Positions 1 through 7,018 of a stretch of DNA of 13,801 bases are shown one piece after another; the stretch's first letter is position 1; each line of letters starts with the position of its first letter. Where the stretch lies: assembly GCA_937881145.1 (NCBI GenBank), contig CALGFL010000480.1, positions 1 to 13,801 on the forward strand, read 5' to 3'. A program made the position numbers and the translations under genes. Under the pieces are notes generated by a model that saw only the letters and a program-made list of their open reading frames with translations, was not told the DNA's origin and did no database searches. Source of the stretch: an uncultured Bordetella sp. (lineage in GTDB: Bacteria; Pseudomonadota; Gammaproteobacteria; Burkholderiales; Burkholderiaceae_B).

Positions 1-944
1 GCCGCCATGGTGTTGACGGCGTAGCCGTCGGGCGTGAGCGCGCTGGGGCCGAACACCGGCGGGCCTTGCAGGGCGCTGGCCGGCGACTTCTCGGGGTCGG
101 GCTTCAGGCGCGGGTCGGCCGGATCGTCGCTTTCCAGCGTGGCGATCAGCTTGCTGGCCGGCGAGTCGTGCACGTCGGGGTAGAACGGCGCGCGCGCGGC
201 CACCAGGTATTGGTGATTGAGGAAGGATCCGCCGAACGCCCCCTGGAAGAAGTTGTCGCACAGCACGAACTCCTGGGCCAGGTTCCACAGGCGCAGGTTG
301 TAGGCCGTATCGGCGTAATAGCCCATCGTCAGGCCGCCCGAATCGGCCCAGGCCGCAAACTTGTCGTTCCTGCCGCCGTTGATCTGCATCTGGTTCTGGT
401 AGAACACGTGCCACAGGTCGCGCGTGACCACGCCCTGCGGCAGGTATTCGCCCTGCGGGCCGCGCAGCGCGAAGGGGCCGTTGTACAGCCCCGTCATGTA
501 AGGCGCGTCTTCTTTGACGTGGTACTTGACGTGATTGACCGTCTGCTCGTGCGGCACCAGGCCCTTCCACACCGGCGGCAGCGTCGGCAGGGGTTTGCCG
601 TCGCGGTCCCGTTGCCGGTAGTCGTCGGCATTGAGCGCGGACAGCGGCTTTTCGACGCCGGGGAAGTTGCCGAACAGATTGTTGAAGCTGCGGTTCTCGG
701 CGTAGATCACCACAACGTGCTTCACATGCTTGCGCAAGGCATGCGTGAAGGCCGGGCTCGCAGGATGCGGCGCGGCGTTGCCGCCCCGGACCTTGCCATC
801 CTGCGCCGCCAGCGCATCGCCCGCCGCCACGCTGGCGCCCAGCGCGGCCATGCCGGTCAGGAAGCCGCGGCGCGTCGCGCGCGGGGAGGCCTGGTCGATT
901 TCGTCGCCGGCCTGTTCGTTCGTGTCTTGCGGCTTGTCGCTCAT
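1..944 (-). CDS. acpA: AcpA-type acid phosphatase / phosphoesterase, 5' part only
   Basis: This gene runs off the left edge; 314 codons are visible from ATG 944. Family members hydrolyse phosphomonoesters outside the cytoplasm. Residues 24-30 (TRRGFLT) form a twin-arginine motif, followed by a hydrophobic Ala-rich stretch and an ALA site near residues 44-46, so Tat export to the periplasm is likely. ENRSF at residues 83-87 is the metal/phosphate motif of the phospholipase C/AcpA superfamily. The following Asn in place of the Asp usual in phospholipase C (ENRSFNNLFG) suits the acid phosphatase branch. The GGSFLNHQ motif contains Ser240, the likely nucleophile by analogy with Francisella AcpA. 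A Shine-Dalgarno AGGTG lies about 6 bases before the ATG and fixes the start. It lies downstream of the cyo terminator, so it should have its own promoter in 945-1030, though I see no convincing -35/-10 there. The C-terminal half, and so completeness, cannot be judged. Confidence 0.85.
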   Translation of the reverse strand, partial: MSDKPQDTNEQAGDEIDQASPRATRRGFLTGMAALGASVAAGDALAAQDGKVRGGNAAPHPASPAFTHALRKHVKHVVVIYAENRSFNNLFGNFPGVEKPLSALNADDYRQRDRDGKPLPTLPPVWKGLVPHEQTVNHVKYHVKEDAPYMTGLYNGPFALRGPQGEYLPQGVVTRDLWHVFYQNQMQINGGRNDKFAAWADSGGLTMGYYADTAYNLRLWNLAQEFVLCDNFFQGAFGGSFLNHQYLVAARAPFYPDVHDSPASKLIATLESDDPADPRLKPDPEKSPASALQGPPVFGPSALTPDGYAVNTMA

Positions 945-1030
945 GGTTCACCTGGTAGAAAAAGTCCGAGCCCGACAGCTTAAAACCCCGGCGTGTCAGT
1001 TTTCTTGCATCCGGGGCATAGGTTCAGGGC

Positions 1031-1065
1031 AAAAAAAAAACCACATCCGGACGGATGTGGGTTTT
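1031..1065 (-). terminator. Rho-independent terminator of the cyo operon
   Basis: The arms CCACATCC (1041-1048) and GGATGTGG (1053-1060) close over GGAC. On the minus strand the stem is followed by ten T residues (A-run 1031-1040), about 40 bases after the cyoD stop. On the plus strand the stem is followed by five T residues, so it could work both ways, but no plus-strand gene reads into it. It separates cyoABCD from the phosphatase gene. The rest of 945-1100 holds only the phosphatase leader. Confidence 0.9.
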
Positions 1066-1100
1066 TCTACCGCGCCGCGGGCAAGCGCGGCAAGCAGGGA

Positions 1101-1448
1101 TTACATGCCGGGCATCATCAGGACGTTGGCGTTGTGCATCACCCACAGCGAACCGCCGACGGCAATGCCCAGGACCAGCGCGGTAAACATGAAGATCGCC
1201 GTGTTCTGCTGCTGCTCCGGATTGGCGCCCAGGTGCAGGAAGAAGCCCAGCTGGACCAGCAGCTGGATGACGGCGAACAGCGCCAGCCAGAGCTCGATCG
1301 AGTCGTGCGCCACCGCGCCGCTCAGCACGATCCAGAACGAGATCAGCGTAAGGACGATGGAAAGGACGAAGCCGACAGTGTAGGACTTCAGGGTGCCGTG
1401 GCTGCCATGACTGGCATGGTCGTGACCGGCCTCATGTGAGTTCGACAT
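1101..1448 (-). CDS. cyoD: Cytochrome bo3 ubiquinol oxidase subunit IV
   Basis: This 115-residue protein matches CyoD (about 109 residues in E. coli). It has a short His-rich cytoplasmic N-terminus followed by three membrane helices, at about residues 23-45, 51-72 and 84-105. The sequence GFVLSIVLTLISFW and the C-terminal SLWVMHNANVLMM are typical of the family. Subunit IV has no redox centre and helps assemble or stabilise the oxidase, chiefly around the CuB site of subunit I. The ATG at 1448 overlaps the cyoC TGA by one base (TGATG), so translation is probably coupled; GGAG lies about 9 bases upstream. It is the last gene of the operon, with no cyoE after it. Confidence 0.95.
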   Translation of the reverse strand: MSNSHEAGHDHASHGSHGTLKSYTVGFVLSIVLTLISFWIVLSGAVAHDSIELWLALFAVIQLLVQLGFFLHLGANPEQQQNTAIFMFTALVLGIAVGGSLWVMHNANVLMMPGM

Positions 1449-2062
1449 CAGAGGACTCCAAACAGATAGACGAAGGTGAACACGCAGATCCAGACGATGT
1501 CCAGGAAGTGCCAGAACAGGCTCAGGCAGGCCAGGCGGCGGCGGGTCATGCCGTCCAGGCCGAAGCGGCTGACCTGGTGCATCATGATCGCGATCCAGAT
1601 CAGACCGAAGGTCACGTGCAGGCCGTGGGTGCCGACCAGCGAGAAGTAGGCCGACAGGAAAGCGCTGCGATCGGGACCGCTGCCTTCGAGGATCAGGTGA
1701 TGGAATTCATAGACTTCCATGCCGATAAAGCCCAGGCCGAACAGGAAGGTGATGAACAGCCAGCCCATCACGCGGCTCTTGTTGCCGGCGTACAGGTTGA
1801 GCATGGCCACGCCGAACGTGAAGCTGGAGACCAGCAGCAGCATGGTCTCGACCAGCACGTAGTGCAGGTCGAAGATTTCCTTGCCGTTGGGGCCGCCCGC
1901 GTAGTTGTGGCCCAGGACGGCAAAGGTGGCGAACAGGCCTGAAAAGATCAGGCAGTCGCTCATCAGGTAGATCCAGAAACCGAGAGTGGTCTTGGATCCG
2001 TCGTCGTGGTGCTCGTGATGATGCGCCACGTCGTGCGGGAGAGTGGATACGGCTTGTGTCAT
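1448..2062 (-). CDS. cyoC: Cytochrome bo3 ubiquinol oxidase subunit III
   Basis: The 204-residue protein has the same length as E. coli CyoC and belongs to the COX3 family. After a His/Asp-rich N-terminus ([12 protein letters not shown]) there are five membrane helices. Family motifs include [34 protein letters not shown], the glutamate-containing [19 protein letters not shown] and the closing [18 protein letters not shown]. Subunit III binds no cofactor and stabilises subunit I and proton uptake. The ATG at 2062 lies three bases after the cyoB stop. Nothing in it looks damaged, in contrast to the active-site stretch of CyoB. Confidence 0.96.
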   Translation of the reverse strand: MTQAVSTLPHDVAHHHEHHDDGSKTTLGFWIYLMSDCLIFSGLFATFAVLGHNYAGGPNGKEIFDLHYVLVETMLLLVSSFTFGVAMLNLYAGNKSRVMGWLFITFLFGLGFIGMEVYEFHHLILEGSGPDRSAFLSAYFSLVGTHGLHVTFGLIWIAIMMHQVSRFGLDGMTRRRLACLSLFWHFLDIVWICVFTFVYLFGVL

Positions 2063-2065
2063 GGC

Positions 2066-4045
2066 TCAGGCCACCTGTTGCAGTTGACGATAACGCGCGT
2101 TTTCGATGGCCTCGACTTCCTTGGCCGGCACGTAGTAATCGGTGTTGCGGTTGTAGGAGCGGCGGACGAACGTGCCGACCATGCCCAGGAAGCCGACGAT
2201 GGCCAGCCACCAGATGTGCCAGATCAGCGCGAAACCCAGAATGGTGCCGAAGATGCCGCCGATGAAAACGCCGTCGGCGGTGTTGCGCGGCATGTGGATG
2301 TCTTCATAGTGCGTCGGCTGCTTGTAGGCGCGGCCGGCTTCCTTGTCTTCCCAGAACTGCTCCAGGTGATCGACATGGGGCACGTGCGCGAAGTTGTAGA
2401 ACGGCGCGGGCGAAGCGATCGACCATTCCAGCGAACGGCCGCCCCAGGGGTCGCCCGTGAGGTCCATGTTCTGCTTGCGGTCCTTGATGCTGACGGCGAT
2501 CTGCAGCACGAGGAAGAAAATGCCCGCGGCGATGATGACGGCGCCGAACCAGGCCACGATCAGCCAGGGATGCCATTCGGGATTGTCATAATGGTTCATG
2601 CGGCGCGTCATGCCCTTGAGGCCCACGACGTACAGGGGCAGGAAGGCCATCCAGAAGCCGACGAGCCAGCACCAGAAGGAAGCCTTGCCCAGGCGTTCGT
2701 TGAGCTTGAAGCCGAAGGCCTTGGGGAACCAGTACATCATCGCGGCGACATAGCCGAACAGCACGCCGCCGATGATCACGTTGTGGAAGTGCGCGACCAG
2801 GAACAGACTGTTGTGCAGCAGGAAGTCGGCCCCGGGGATGGCCAGCATCACGCCGGTCATGCCGCCGATCACGAAGGTCACGATGAAGCCGAGCGTCCAG
2901 TACATCGGCGCGGTCATCTCGATGCGGCCGCGGTACATGGTGAACAGCCAGTTGAAGATCTTCACGCCCGTGGGAATGGAGATGATCATCGTGGCGATGC
3001 CGAAGAAGGCGTTGACGTTGGCCCCCGAACCCATGGTGAAGAAGTGGTGCAGCCACACGACGAAGGACATCACGCCGATGCAGGCCGTGGCGTAGACCAT
3101 CGATTTGTAGCCGAACAGCGGCTTCTTCGAGAAGGTCGAGACGATTTCCGAGAACGCGCTGAACGCCGGCTGGACCTTGTGGGTCTCCGTGTTGTGCCCC
3201 CACACCCAGATCAGGTTGATGTACATCATGGCGTTGCCGCCGCCGCTATTGGTGAAGAAGTGCATGCCCAGGTAGCGGTCGGCCGTCAGCAGGGCCAGGG
3301 TGACCGCCAGGATGGGGAAGGCCGCCACGACCAGCACGTTGGTGACCAGCGCCGTCCAGGTGAACACGGGCATCTTCATCAGCGACATGCCGGGCGCGCG
3401 CATGCGCAGGATGGTCACGACGAAGTTGATGCCCGAAAGCGTCGTTCCCAAGCCTGATAGCTGCAATGCCCAGATGTAGTAGTCCACCCCGGTGTTCGGA
3501 CTGTATTTCAGCTCCGACAGCGGCGGATAGGCCAGCCAGCCGGTCGTGGCGAACTGGCCCACGAACAGCGACAGCATGACCAGCACCACACCCGTGCAGA
3601 ACAGCCAGAACGACAGCGAGTTCAGGAAGGGATAGGCCACGTCGCGGGCGCCGATCTGCAGCGGCACGACCACGTTGACCAGGCCCGTCATGAAGGGCAT
3701 CGCCATGAAGAAGATCATGATGACGCCGTGGGCGGTGAAGATCTGGTCGTAGTGGTGCGGCGGCAGAAAGCCCGCATGGTCGTTGTTGGCGATGGCCAAC
3801 TGCGAACGCATCATGATGGCGTCGGCGAAGCCGCGCAGCAGCATGACCAGCGCCACGACGATGTACATCACGCCGATGCGCTTGTGGTCGACCGTGGTGA
3901 ACCATTCGGTCCACAGGTACTTCCACTTGCCGAAGTAGGTGATGACGCTGAGCAGCAGGATGCCGCCGAGCGCCACCGCGGCGAAAGTCCCCATCACGAT
4001 AGGCTCGTGGTAGGGTACGGAATCAAGGGTAAGTTTGCCGAACAT
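2066..4045 (-). CDS. cyoB: Cytochrome bo3 ubiquinol oxidase subunit I, with replaced active-site PEVY motif
   Basis: This 659-residue heme-copper oxidase subunit I is collinear with E. coli CyoB (663). In that family it carries heme b, heme o3 and CuB, oxidises ubiquinol, reduces oxygen to water and pumps protons across the inner membrane. Retained are the quinone-site residues in [14 protein letters not shown] and PHHYDQIF, heme b ligand His106 (FTAHG), D-channel Asp in GARD, His284 (WGH), the CuB pair WLHHFF, K-channel Lys in PTGVKIFNW, heme ligands AHFHN and the GMTRR arginines. The oddity is at residues 285-292. Where E. coli has PEVYILIL, this protein reads NTETHKVQ, so Glu286 and Tyr288 are both Thr; GV at 296-297 is SA. 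Length and frame are unchanged. By known mutants of the E. coli enzyme, loss of either residue should abolish normal oxygen reduction. Start ATG 4045 has GGAG nearby, overlapping the cyoA stop. The family assignment is certain; activity is doubtful. Confidence 0.95.
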   Translation of the reverse strand: MFGKLTLDSVPYHEPIVMGTFAAVALGGILLLSVITYFGKWKYLWTEWFTTVDHKRIGVMYIVVALVMLLRGFADAIMMRSQLAIANNDHAGFLPPHHYDQIFTAHGVIMIFFMAMPFMTGLVNVVVPLQIGARDVAYPFLNSLSFWLFCTGVVLVMLSLFVGQFATTGWLAYPPLSELKYSPNTGVDYYIWALQLSGLGTTLSGINFVVTILRMRAPGMSLMKMPVFTWTALVTNVLVVAAFPILAVTLALLTADRYLGMHFFTNSGGGNAMMYINLIWVWGHNTETHKVQPAFSAFSEIVSTFSKKPLFGYKSMVYATACIGVMSFVVWLHHFFTMGSGANVNAFFGIATMIISIPTGVKIFNWLFTMYRGRIEMTAPMYWTLGFIVTFVIGGMTGVMLAIPGADFLLHNSLFLVAHFHNVIIGGVLFGYVAAMMYWFPKAFGFKLNERLGKASFWCWLVGFWMAFLPLYVVGLKGMTRRMNHYDNPEWHPWLIVAWFGAVIIAAGIFFLVLQIAVSIKDRKQNMDLTGDPWGGRSLEWSIASPAPFYNFAHVPHVDHLEQFWEDKEAGRAYKQPTHYEDIHMPRNTADGVFIGGIFGTILGFALIWHIWWLAIVGFLGMVGTFVRRSYNRNTDYYVPAKEVEAIENARYRQLQQVA

Positions 4046-4049
4046 CGTA

Positions 4050-4961
4050 TTACTCCGCGCTGGCGACCAGATTCTGGGACGTGGGGGTGCAGACGGGTGA
4101 GGTCACACCGGCGATCTTGGCCATCTGGCTATTCAGGACATACTCGAACATGCTGGGAGGCGTGCTCGAGAAGTACGCGACAGGGTTGGCCTCGCTGGGC
4201 TTGGTGAGCGCCGCATAGGCTTGCTGGGTCAGCGGATTGTTGGCGGCGCGGACCTTGGCGACCCAGTCGTCGAAGCCCTGCTGCGTGGTGGCGATGGCCT
4301 TGAAGCGCATGCCCGAGAAGCCGGCGCCGCTGTAGTTGGCCGAGATACCGTCGTAGGTGCCGGCCACGTCCGCGATCAAGTGCAGCTGGGTCTGCATGCC
4401 GCTCATCGCGTAGACCTGGCTGCCCAGCTGCGGGATGAAGAAGGAGTTCATCACCGACTCCGAGGTGATGCGGAAATCCACCGGCGTGCCGACCGGGAAC
4501 GCGATCTGGTTCACCGTGGCGACGTTATAGTCGGGATAGATGAAGAGCCACTTCCAGTCCATCGCGACCACGTCGATCTTGATGGGCTTGACCTTGGATT
4601 CGAGCGGCTTGTAGGGGTCGAGTTCGTGCGTGCTCGTCCAGGTGAGCGTGGCCAGGATGGCGATGATGACGCAGGGAATCGCCCACACCACCACTTCGAT
4701 GGCGGTGGAGTGCGCCCAGCGCGGCGCGTAGGTCGCCTTGGTGTTGCCAGCACGGTAGCGCCAGGCGAACACGATGGTCATGATGATCACGGGGACGATC
4801 ACCAGCAGCATCAGGCCCGTGGCGATAAGCAGCAGGTTTTTCTCCTGCATGCCGACCCAGCCTTTGGGATCGAGGACTTCGAGGTGTTTACAGCCGCTGA
4901 GCAGCACGATGCTGCCTACCGCGAGCGTACGCGCGATGGTGGCAAGGGACGGGATTTTCAC
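4050..4961 (-). CDS. cyoA: Cytochrome bo3 ubiquinol oxidase subunit II (lipoprotein)
   Basis: The 303-residue protein has a lipoprotein signal with lipobox LLSGC (Cys24). Two membrane helices follow at about residues 43-67 and 87-108, then a periplasmic cupredoxin (COX2) domain from about residue 125. The conserved [10 protein letters not shown] and [14 protein letters not shown] motifs mark the quinol-oxidase branch. Where cytochrome c oxidases carry the CuA ligands, this protein has [11 protein letters not shown] (about 208-218), without the two cysteines. It therefore binds no copper, as expected for a quinol oxidase. The start is GTG at 4961, chosen because it gives a lipoprotein signal of normal length and has AAGG about 6 bases upstream. 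It is first in the operon, with the promoter region directly before it. The tail beyond about residue 280 shows no recognisable motif. Confidence 0.95.
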   Translation of the reverse strand: MKIPSLATIARTLAVGSIVLLSGCKHLEVLDPKGWVGMQEKNLLLIATGLMLLVIVPVIIMTIVFAWRYRAGNTKATYAPRWAHSTAIEVVVWAIPCVIIAILATLTWTSTHELDPYKPLESKVKPIKIDVVAMDWKWLFIYPDYNVATVNQIAFPVGTPVDFRITSESVMNSFFIPQLGSQVYAMSGMQTQLHLIADVAGTYDGISANYSGAGFSGMRFKAIATTQQGFDDWVAKVRAANNPLTQQAYAALTKPSEANPVAYFSSTPPSMFEYVLNSQMAKIAGVTSPVCTPTSQNLVASAE

Positions 4962-5035
4962 TGTCTACCTTCGTAGGTGTAGAGCCGCGGTTGCAGCGAC
5001 GACGGGATGATAACGCTCAAGCATGGCGGGGACGC

Positions 5036-5050
5036 GCGACACGATGTCGC
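5036..5050. promoter_or_regulatory. RegA/RegR-type box, promoter-proximal copy
   Basis: GCGACA and TGTCGC form a perfect inverted repeat around three bases. On the minus strand it reads GCGACATCGTGTCGC and fits the RegA-family pattern GCGRC-N5-GNCGC. It lies about 20 bases downstream of the predicted cyoA start point, inside the untranslated leader, where a bound regulator would be expected to repress. The arms are the same as in the copy at 5133-5147. The assignment to RegA is an inference from the pattern and the neighbouring regBA genes. Confidence 0.6.
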
Positions 5051-5059
5051 ACCCACGCC

Positions 5060-5088
5060 AAAGAACGCACCATAACAGTGCATTCTTT
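5060..5088. promoter_or_regulatory. Large interrupted palindrome over the cyoA -10 and start point
   Basis: On the plus strand, arm AAAGAACGCAC (5060-5070) and arm GTGCATTCTTT (5078-5088) are reverse complements at 10 of 11 positions, separated by CATAACA. The repeat covers part of the spacer, the whole -10 hexamer and the predicted start point. This is a typical position for a repressor operator. It is distinct in sequence from the RegA-type boxes, so a second regulator is implied. I do not recognise the binding protein. Confidence 0.5.
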
Positions 5089-5097
5089 TCATGTAAA
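5069..5097 (-). promoter_or_regulatory. Predicted sigma-70-type promoter of cyoABCD
   Basis: On the minus strand -35 TTTACA (5097-5092) is followed by a 17-base spacer and -10 TATGGT (5074-5069), five and four matches to consensus. The start point would be near 5062, giving a leader of about 100 bases before the cyoA GTG. This is the best promoter-like pair I see in the 4962-5206 gap. Confidence 0.6.
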
Positions 5098-5100
5098 CCT

Positions 5101-5109
5101 TGGTTACCA
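5101..5109. promoter_or_regulatory. Short palindrome centred near -43 of the cyoA promoter
   Basis: TGGTTACCA is a perfect 4+1+4 inverted repeat lying immediately upstream of the -35 hexamer. A site at this distance could hold an activator touching RNA polymerase. It is short, so chance is a real alternative, and I cannot name a cognate factor. Confidence 0.2.
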
Positions 5110-5129
5110 TTGGGGAAGTTCGAAATAAA

Positions 5130-5150
5130 GGTGCGACAAAATGTCGCACC
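5130..5150. promoter_or_regulatory. RegA/RegR-type box, promoter-distal copy; also hairpin after regA
   Basis: GGTGCGACA (5130-5138) and TGTCGCACC (5142-5150) are perfect 9-base arms around three bases. The core on the minus strand, GCGACATTTTGTCGC, fits the RegR-box consensus as I recall it (GNGRCRTTNNGNCGC) at every position. It is centred about 78 bases upstream of the predicted cyoA start, a suitable place for activation. The same sequence can fold as a hairpin. A T-rich run follows it on the plus strand (5152-5159), and TTTATTT follows on the minus strand about 57 bases after the regA stop. It may therefore also end the regBA transcript. Confidence 0.6.
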
Positions 5151-5206
5151 CTCTTTTTTGTAATGCCGCAACGGCGAGCCGCCCTTTCGGGTCTCACCCC
5201 CCGGCT

Positions 5207-5761
5207 TCAACCTTCGTCCGATGGGTCGCGCTCGGGGCCGGGCCGTTTGGCCAGCTTGCGCTGCAGCGAGCGCCGATGCATACCCAGCAGCCGTGCGGCG
5301 GCCGAGACGTTGCCGCCGGTCGCGGCCAGCGCTTGATGGATATGTTCCCATTCGAGGCGATGCAGGGGAATCATGGTTTCTTCGATGGCCACGTCGCGCG
5401 CCTCGCTCAAGCCCAGGGTGCGCAGGATCATGGGCACGGTGGCCGGCTTGGGCAGGTAGTCGTCGGCGCCGCGCTTGATGGCGTCGACCGCCGTGGCCAC
5501 GCTGGCGTAGCCGGTGACGAGCAGGATGCGCATGTCGGCGCGCAGTGCGCGCAGCGGCGCGATGAGCGCCAGGCCCGACTCTTCGCCCAGGCGCAGGTCC
5601 ACCAGCGCGAACGACGGCCGCAGCGCTTCGGCCAGGCTCAGCGCTTGGGCCGCGTTGCAGGCCAGATGCGTTTGCAGGCCATGGCGCGACAGGCCGCGCT
5701 GCAGCGTGCGCAGGTAGAGCTCGTCGTCGTCGATCAAAAGGCCGGGACCGGACAAAATCAC
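5207..5761 (-). CDS. regA: RegA/PrrA/RoxR-family redox response regulator
   Basis: This two-domain response regulator is 184 residues, the length I recall for Rhodobacter RegA. The receiver domain (residues about 6-120) shows the acidic patch DDD (11-13), phospho-acceptor Asp55 in LVDLRL, Thr83 in VTGY and Lys105 in PKP. A short linker leads to a Fis-type helix-turn-helix at about 149-172 (GGNVSAAARLLGMHRRSLQRKL), whose core is characteristic of the RegA/PrrA/ActR/RoxR group. The partner is the RegB-like kinase just upstream. The start is taken as GTG 5761, which overlaps the regB stop as GTGA. A longer reading to 6238 would lie wholly inside regB and is implausible. Family members act globally on respiration and redox balance, and two fitting DNA sites flank the cyo promoter 60-170 bases downstream. 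Confidence 0.92.
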   Translation of the reverse strand: MILSGPGLLIDDDELYLRTLQRGLSRHGLQTHLACNAAQALSLAEALRPSFALVDLRLGEESGLALIAPLRALRADMRILLVTGYASVATAVDAIKRGADDYLPKPATVPMILRTLGLSEARDVAIEETMIPLHRLEWEHIHQALAATGGNVSAAARLLGMHRRSLQRKLAKRPGPERDPSDEG

Positions 5762-7008
5762 GATGCGATTCCAGATTGCTTGTTCAAAAGAGGCAGGACG
5801 AAGCCGATGCGCGTGCCGCCGCCCTCGGCGGCGGTGGAGGTCATCTCGCCGCCCCACTGCTCGACGGTAGCGTGCGACAAGGCCAGGCCCACGCCCAGAC
5901 CCTGCGGCTTGCCGCTGTGGAACAGGCCCGAAGCCGGTAGCAGCGGCCGTTGCGGATCCATGCCGGCGCCGTAGTCGCGCACCTCGCCGCGCAGGACGCC
6001 GTTCTGATAGGACAAGTGTAATTCCACGCGCGGGTCGCCCGCCTCCTCGCCCGCGTCTGCTGCGTTGTTGAGCAAGGCCTGGAGCAGATGCGCGATGGCG
6101 GGCTCGACCCGCAAGGTGGGCGGCAGCTCGCCGGTGCGCTTGAGCTCCACGGCGGGCCGCACCAGAGTCCACTGGCCGACCACGCGCACCAGGTCGACCC
6201 GGCTGGGCACGGCCAGATTGCGGATGCGCTCGCGGCACAGGGCCAGCAGCTCGCCCAGCGTTTCGACGTCGTGGCGCATCTGCTCGTCGACAGGCTCATC
6301 GGCGCGGACCTGCTCGGCGATCTCGTCGACCAGGAGCGTCATGGTGGCCAGCGGCGTATTCAGTTCGTGCGCCATCGAGGCGGCGTGCGTGGCCAGGGCG
6401 ACGATGCCTTCGTTGCGCGTGAAGCGCTCGCGCAGCGCCGCCAGTTCGCGCTCGCGGCTGCGCAGGCCGGCCGCCAGGCGCGTGAGAAAGGAGCACACGA
6501 TGGCCACGGAAATCAGGAAGGTGACGGCCATGCCCCACAGCACCAGCGTGTGCTGGTCGTGCGGGCTGACGAGCGGCTGGCCGAAGACGGCCGACACGCC
6601 GTAGCCGGCCACGCTGGCCAGTGCCGCCAGCAGCGCCCAGAAACGCGGCAAGGCCAGCGCCCCCAGGGCGGTCAGCACCAGGAACATCATGCCGAAAGGA
6701 TTGCCGATGCCGCCGCTCCACGCCACCATCCAGGTGAGCGCCAGCATGTCGACCATCAGGTGCATGAAGGCGACGCCCGGCGCCAGCTCTTCGCTGTGCT
6801 GGGGCAGCGCGGTCGCGATCACGTTGAACAATATCAGCGCCAGCACGCCGCCCCATAGGGGCAGCGCAGGCAGCGACACATCCAGGAATTTGCCCGCCAC
6901 CAGGATGGCCGCGGCCTGGCCCGCGATGGCCACCCAGCGCAGGGTGCACAGCGTGCGAACGAACGAATGGGCCGCGCGCGGCGCGGACGGACGCTGGGAG
7001 TTGTCCAT
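5758..7008 (-). CDS. regB: RegB/PrrB/RoxS-family redox sensor histidine kinase
   Basis: The 416-residue membrane histidine kinase has about six membrane helices in residues 20-178. The motif GGIGNPF (99-105) matches the GGXXNPF signature through which RegB senses the ubiquinone pool. The H-box reads MAHELNTPLATM with phospho-accepting His214. Cys258 in LCRERI lies in the linker position of the redox-active cysteine of Rhodobacter RegB. The catalytic domain follows with N-box NNAADAG (314-320), G1 DYGAGM (345-350) and G2 GLGVGLALS (370-378). Known RegB kinases lower their activity when the quinone pool or the cysteine is oxidised. That this protein does the same is inferred from the retained residues. 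It starts 10 bases after the dioxygenase stop, with only a weak ribosome site (GAGCC), and overlaps regA by 4 bases, so coupled expression is likely. Confidence 0.94.
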   Translation of the reverse strand: MDNSQRPSAPRAAHSFVRTLCTLRWVAIAGQAAAILVAGKFLDVSLPALPLWGGVLALILFNVIATALPQHSEELAPGVAFMHLMVDMLALTWMVAWSGGIGNPFGMMFLVLTALGALALPRFWALLAALASVAGYGVSAVFGQPLVSPHDQHTLVLWGMAVTFLISVAIVCSFLTRLAAGLRSRERELAALRERFTRNEGIVALATHAASMAHELNTPLATMTLLVDEIAEQVRADEPVDEQMRHDVETLGELLALCRERIRNLAVPSRVDLVRVVGQWTLVRPAVELKRTGELPPTLRVEPAIAHLLQALLNNAADAGEEAGDPRVELHLSYQNGVLRGEVRDYGAGMDPQRPLLPASGLFHSGKPQGLGVGLALSHATVEQWGGEMTSTAAEGGGTRIGFVLPLLNKQSGIAS

Positions 7009-7018
7009 GTCGCGCGGC

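Noticed and set aside
66-983. Plus-strand open frame over the phosphatase gene
   Set aside because: The minus strand encodes a clear Tat signal, ENRSF and GGSFLNHQ motifs, while the plus-strand product has no recognisable domain.
1472-2030. His-rich N-termini of CyoC and CyoD as special metal-binding tails
   Set aside because: Short His/Asp-rich cytoplasmic starts are common in these subunits, and nothing here sets them apart.
3170-3193. Two compensating frameshifts as the explanation of the altered CyoB motif
   Set aside because: Neither alternative minus-strand frame through the stretch reads PEVYIL or anything close, and the number of residues between His284 and the following PAF is unchanged.
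2006-3457. Long open frame (483 codons) on the plus strand across cyoB and the start of cyoC
   Set aside because: Same cause: it lies opposite strongly conserved oxidase genes and its product is low-complexity His/Asp/Glu/Gln-rich sequence without motifs.
5130-5160. Plus-strand terminator reading of the hairpin and T-run after regA
   Set aside because: The shape fits, but there is no plus-strand gene whose transcript would reach it. The regulatory-box or minus-strand role explains it better.
5762-6238. Extended N-terminus for the response regulator
   Set aside because: The extra 159 codons lie inside regB in another frame and read as low-complexity Arg/Ala sequence. The GTG at 5761 gives the normal family length.
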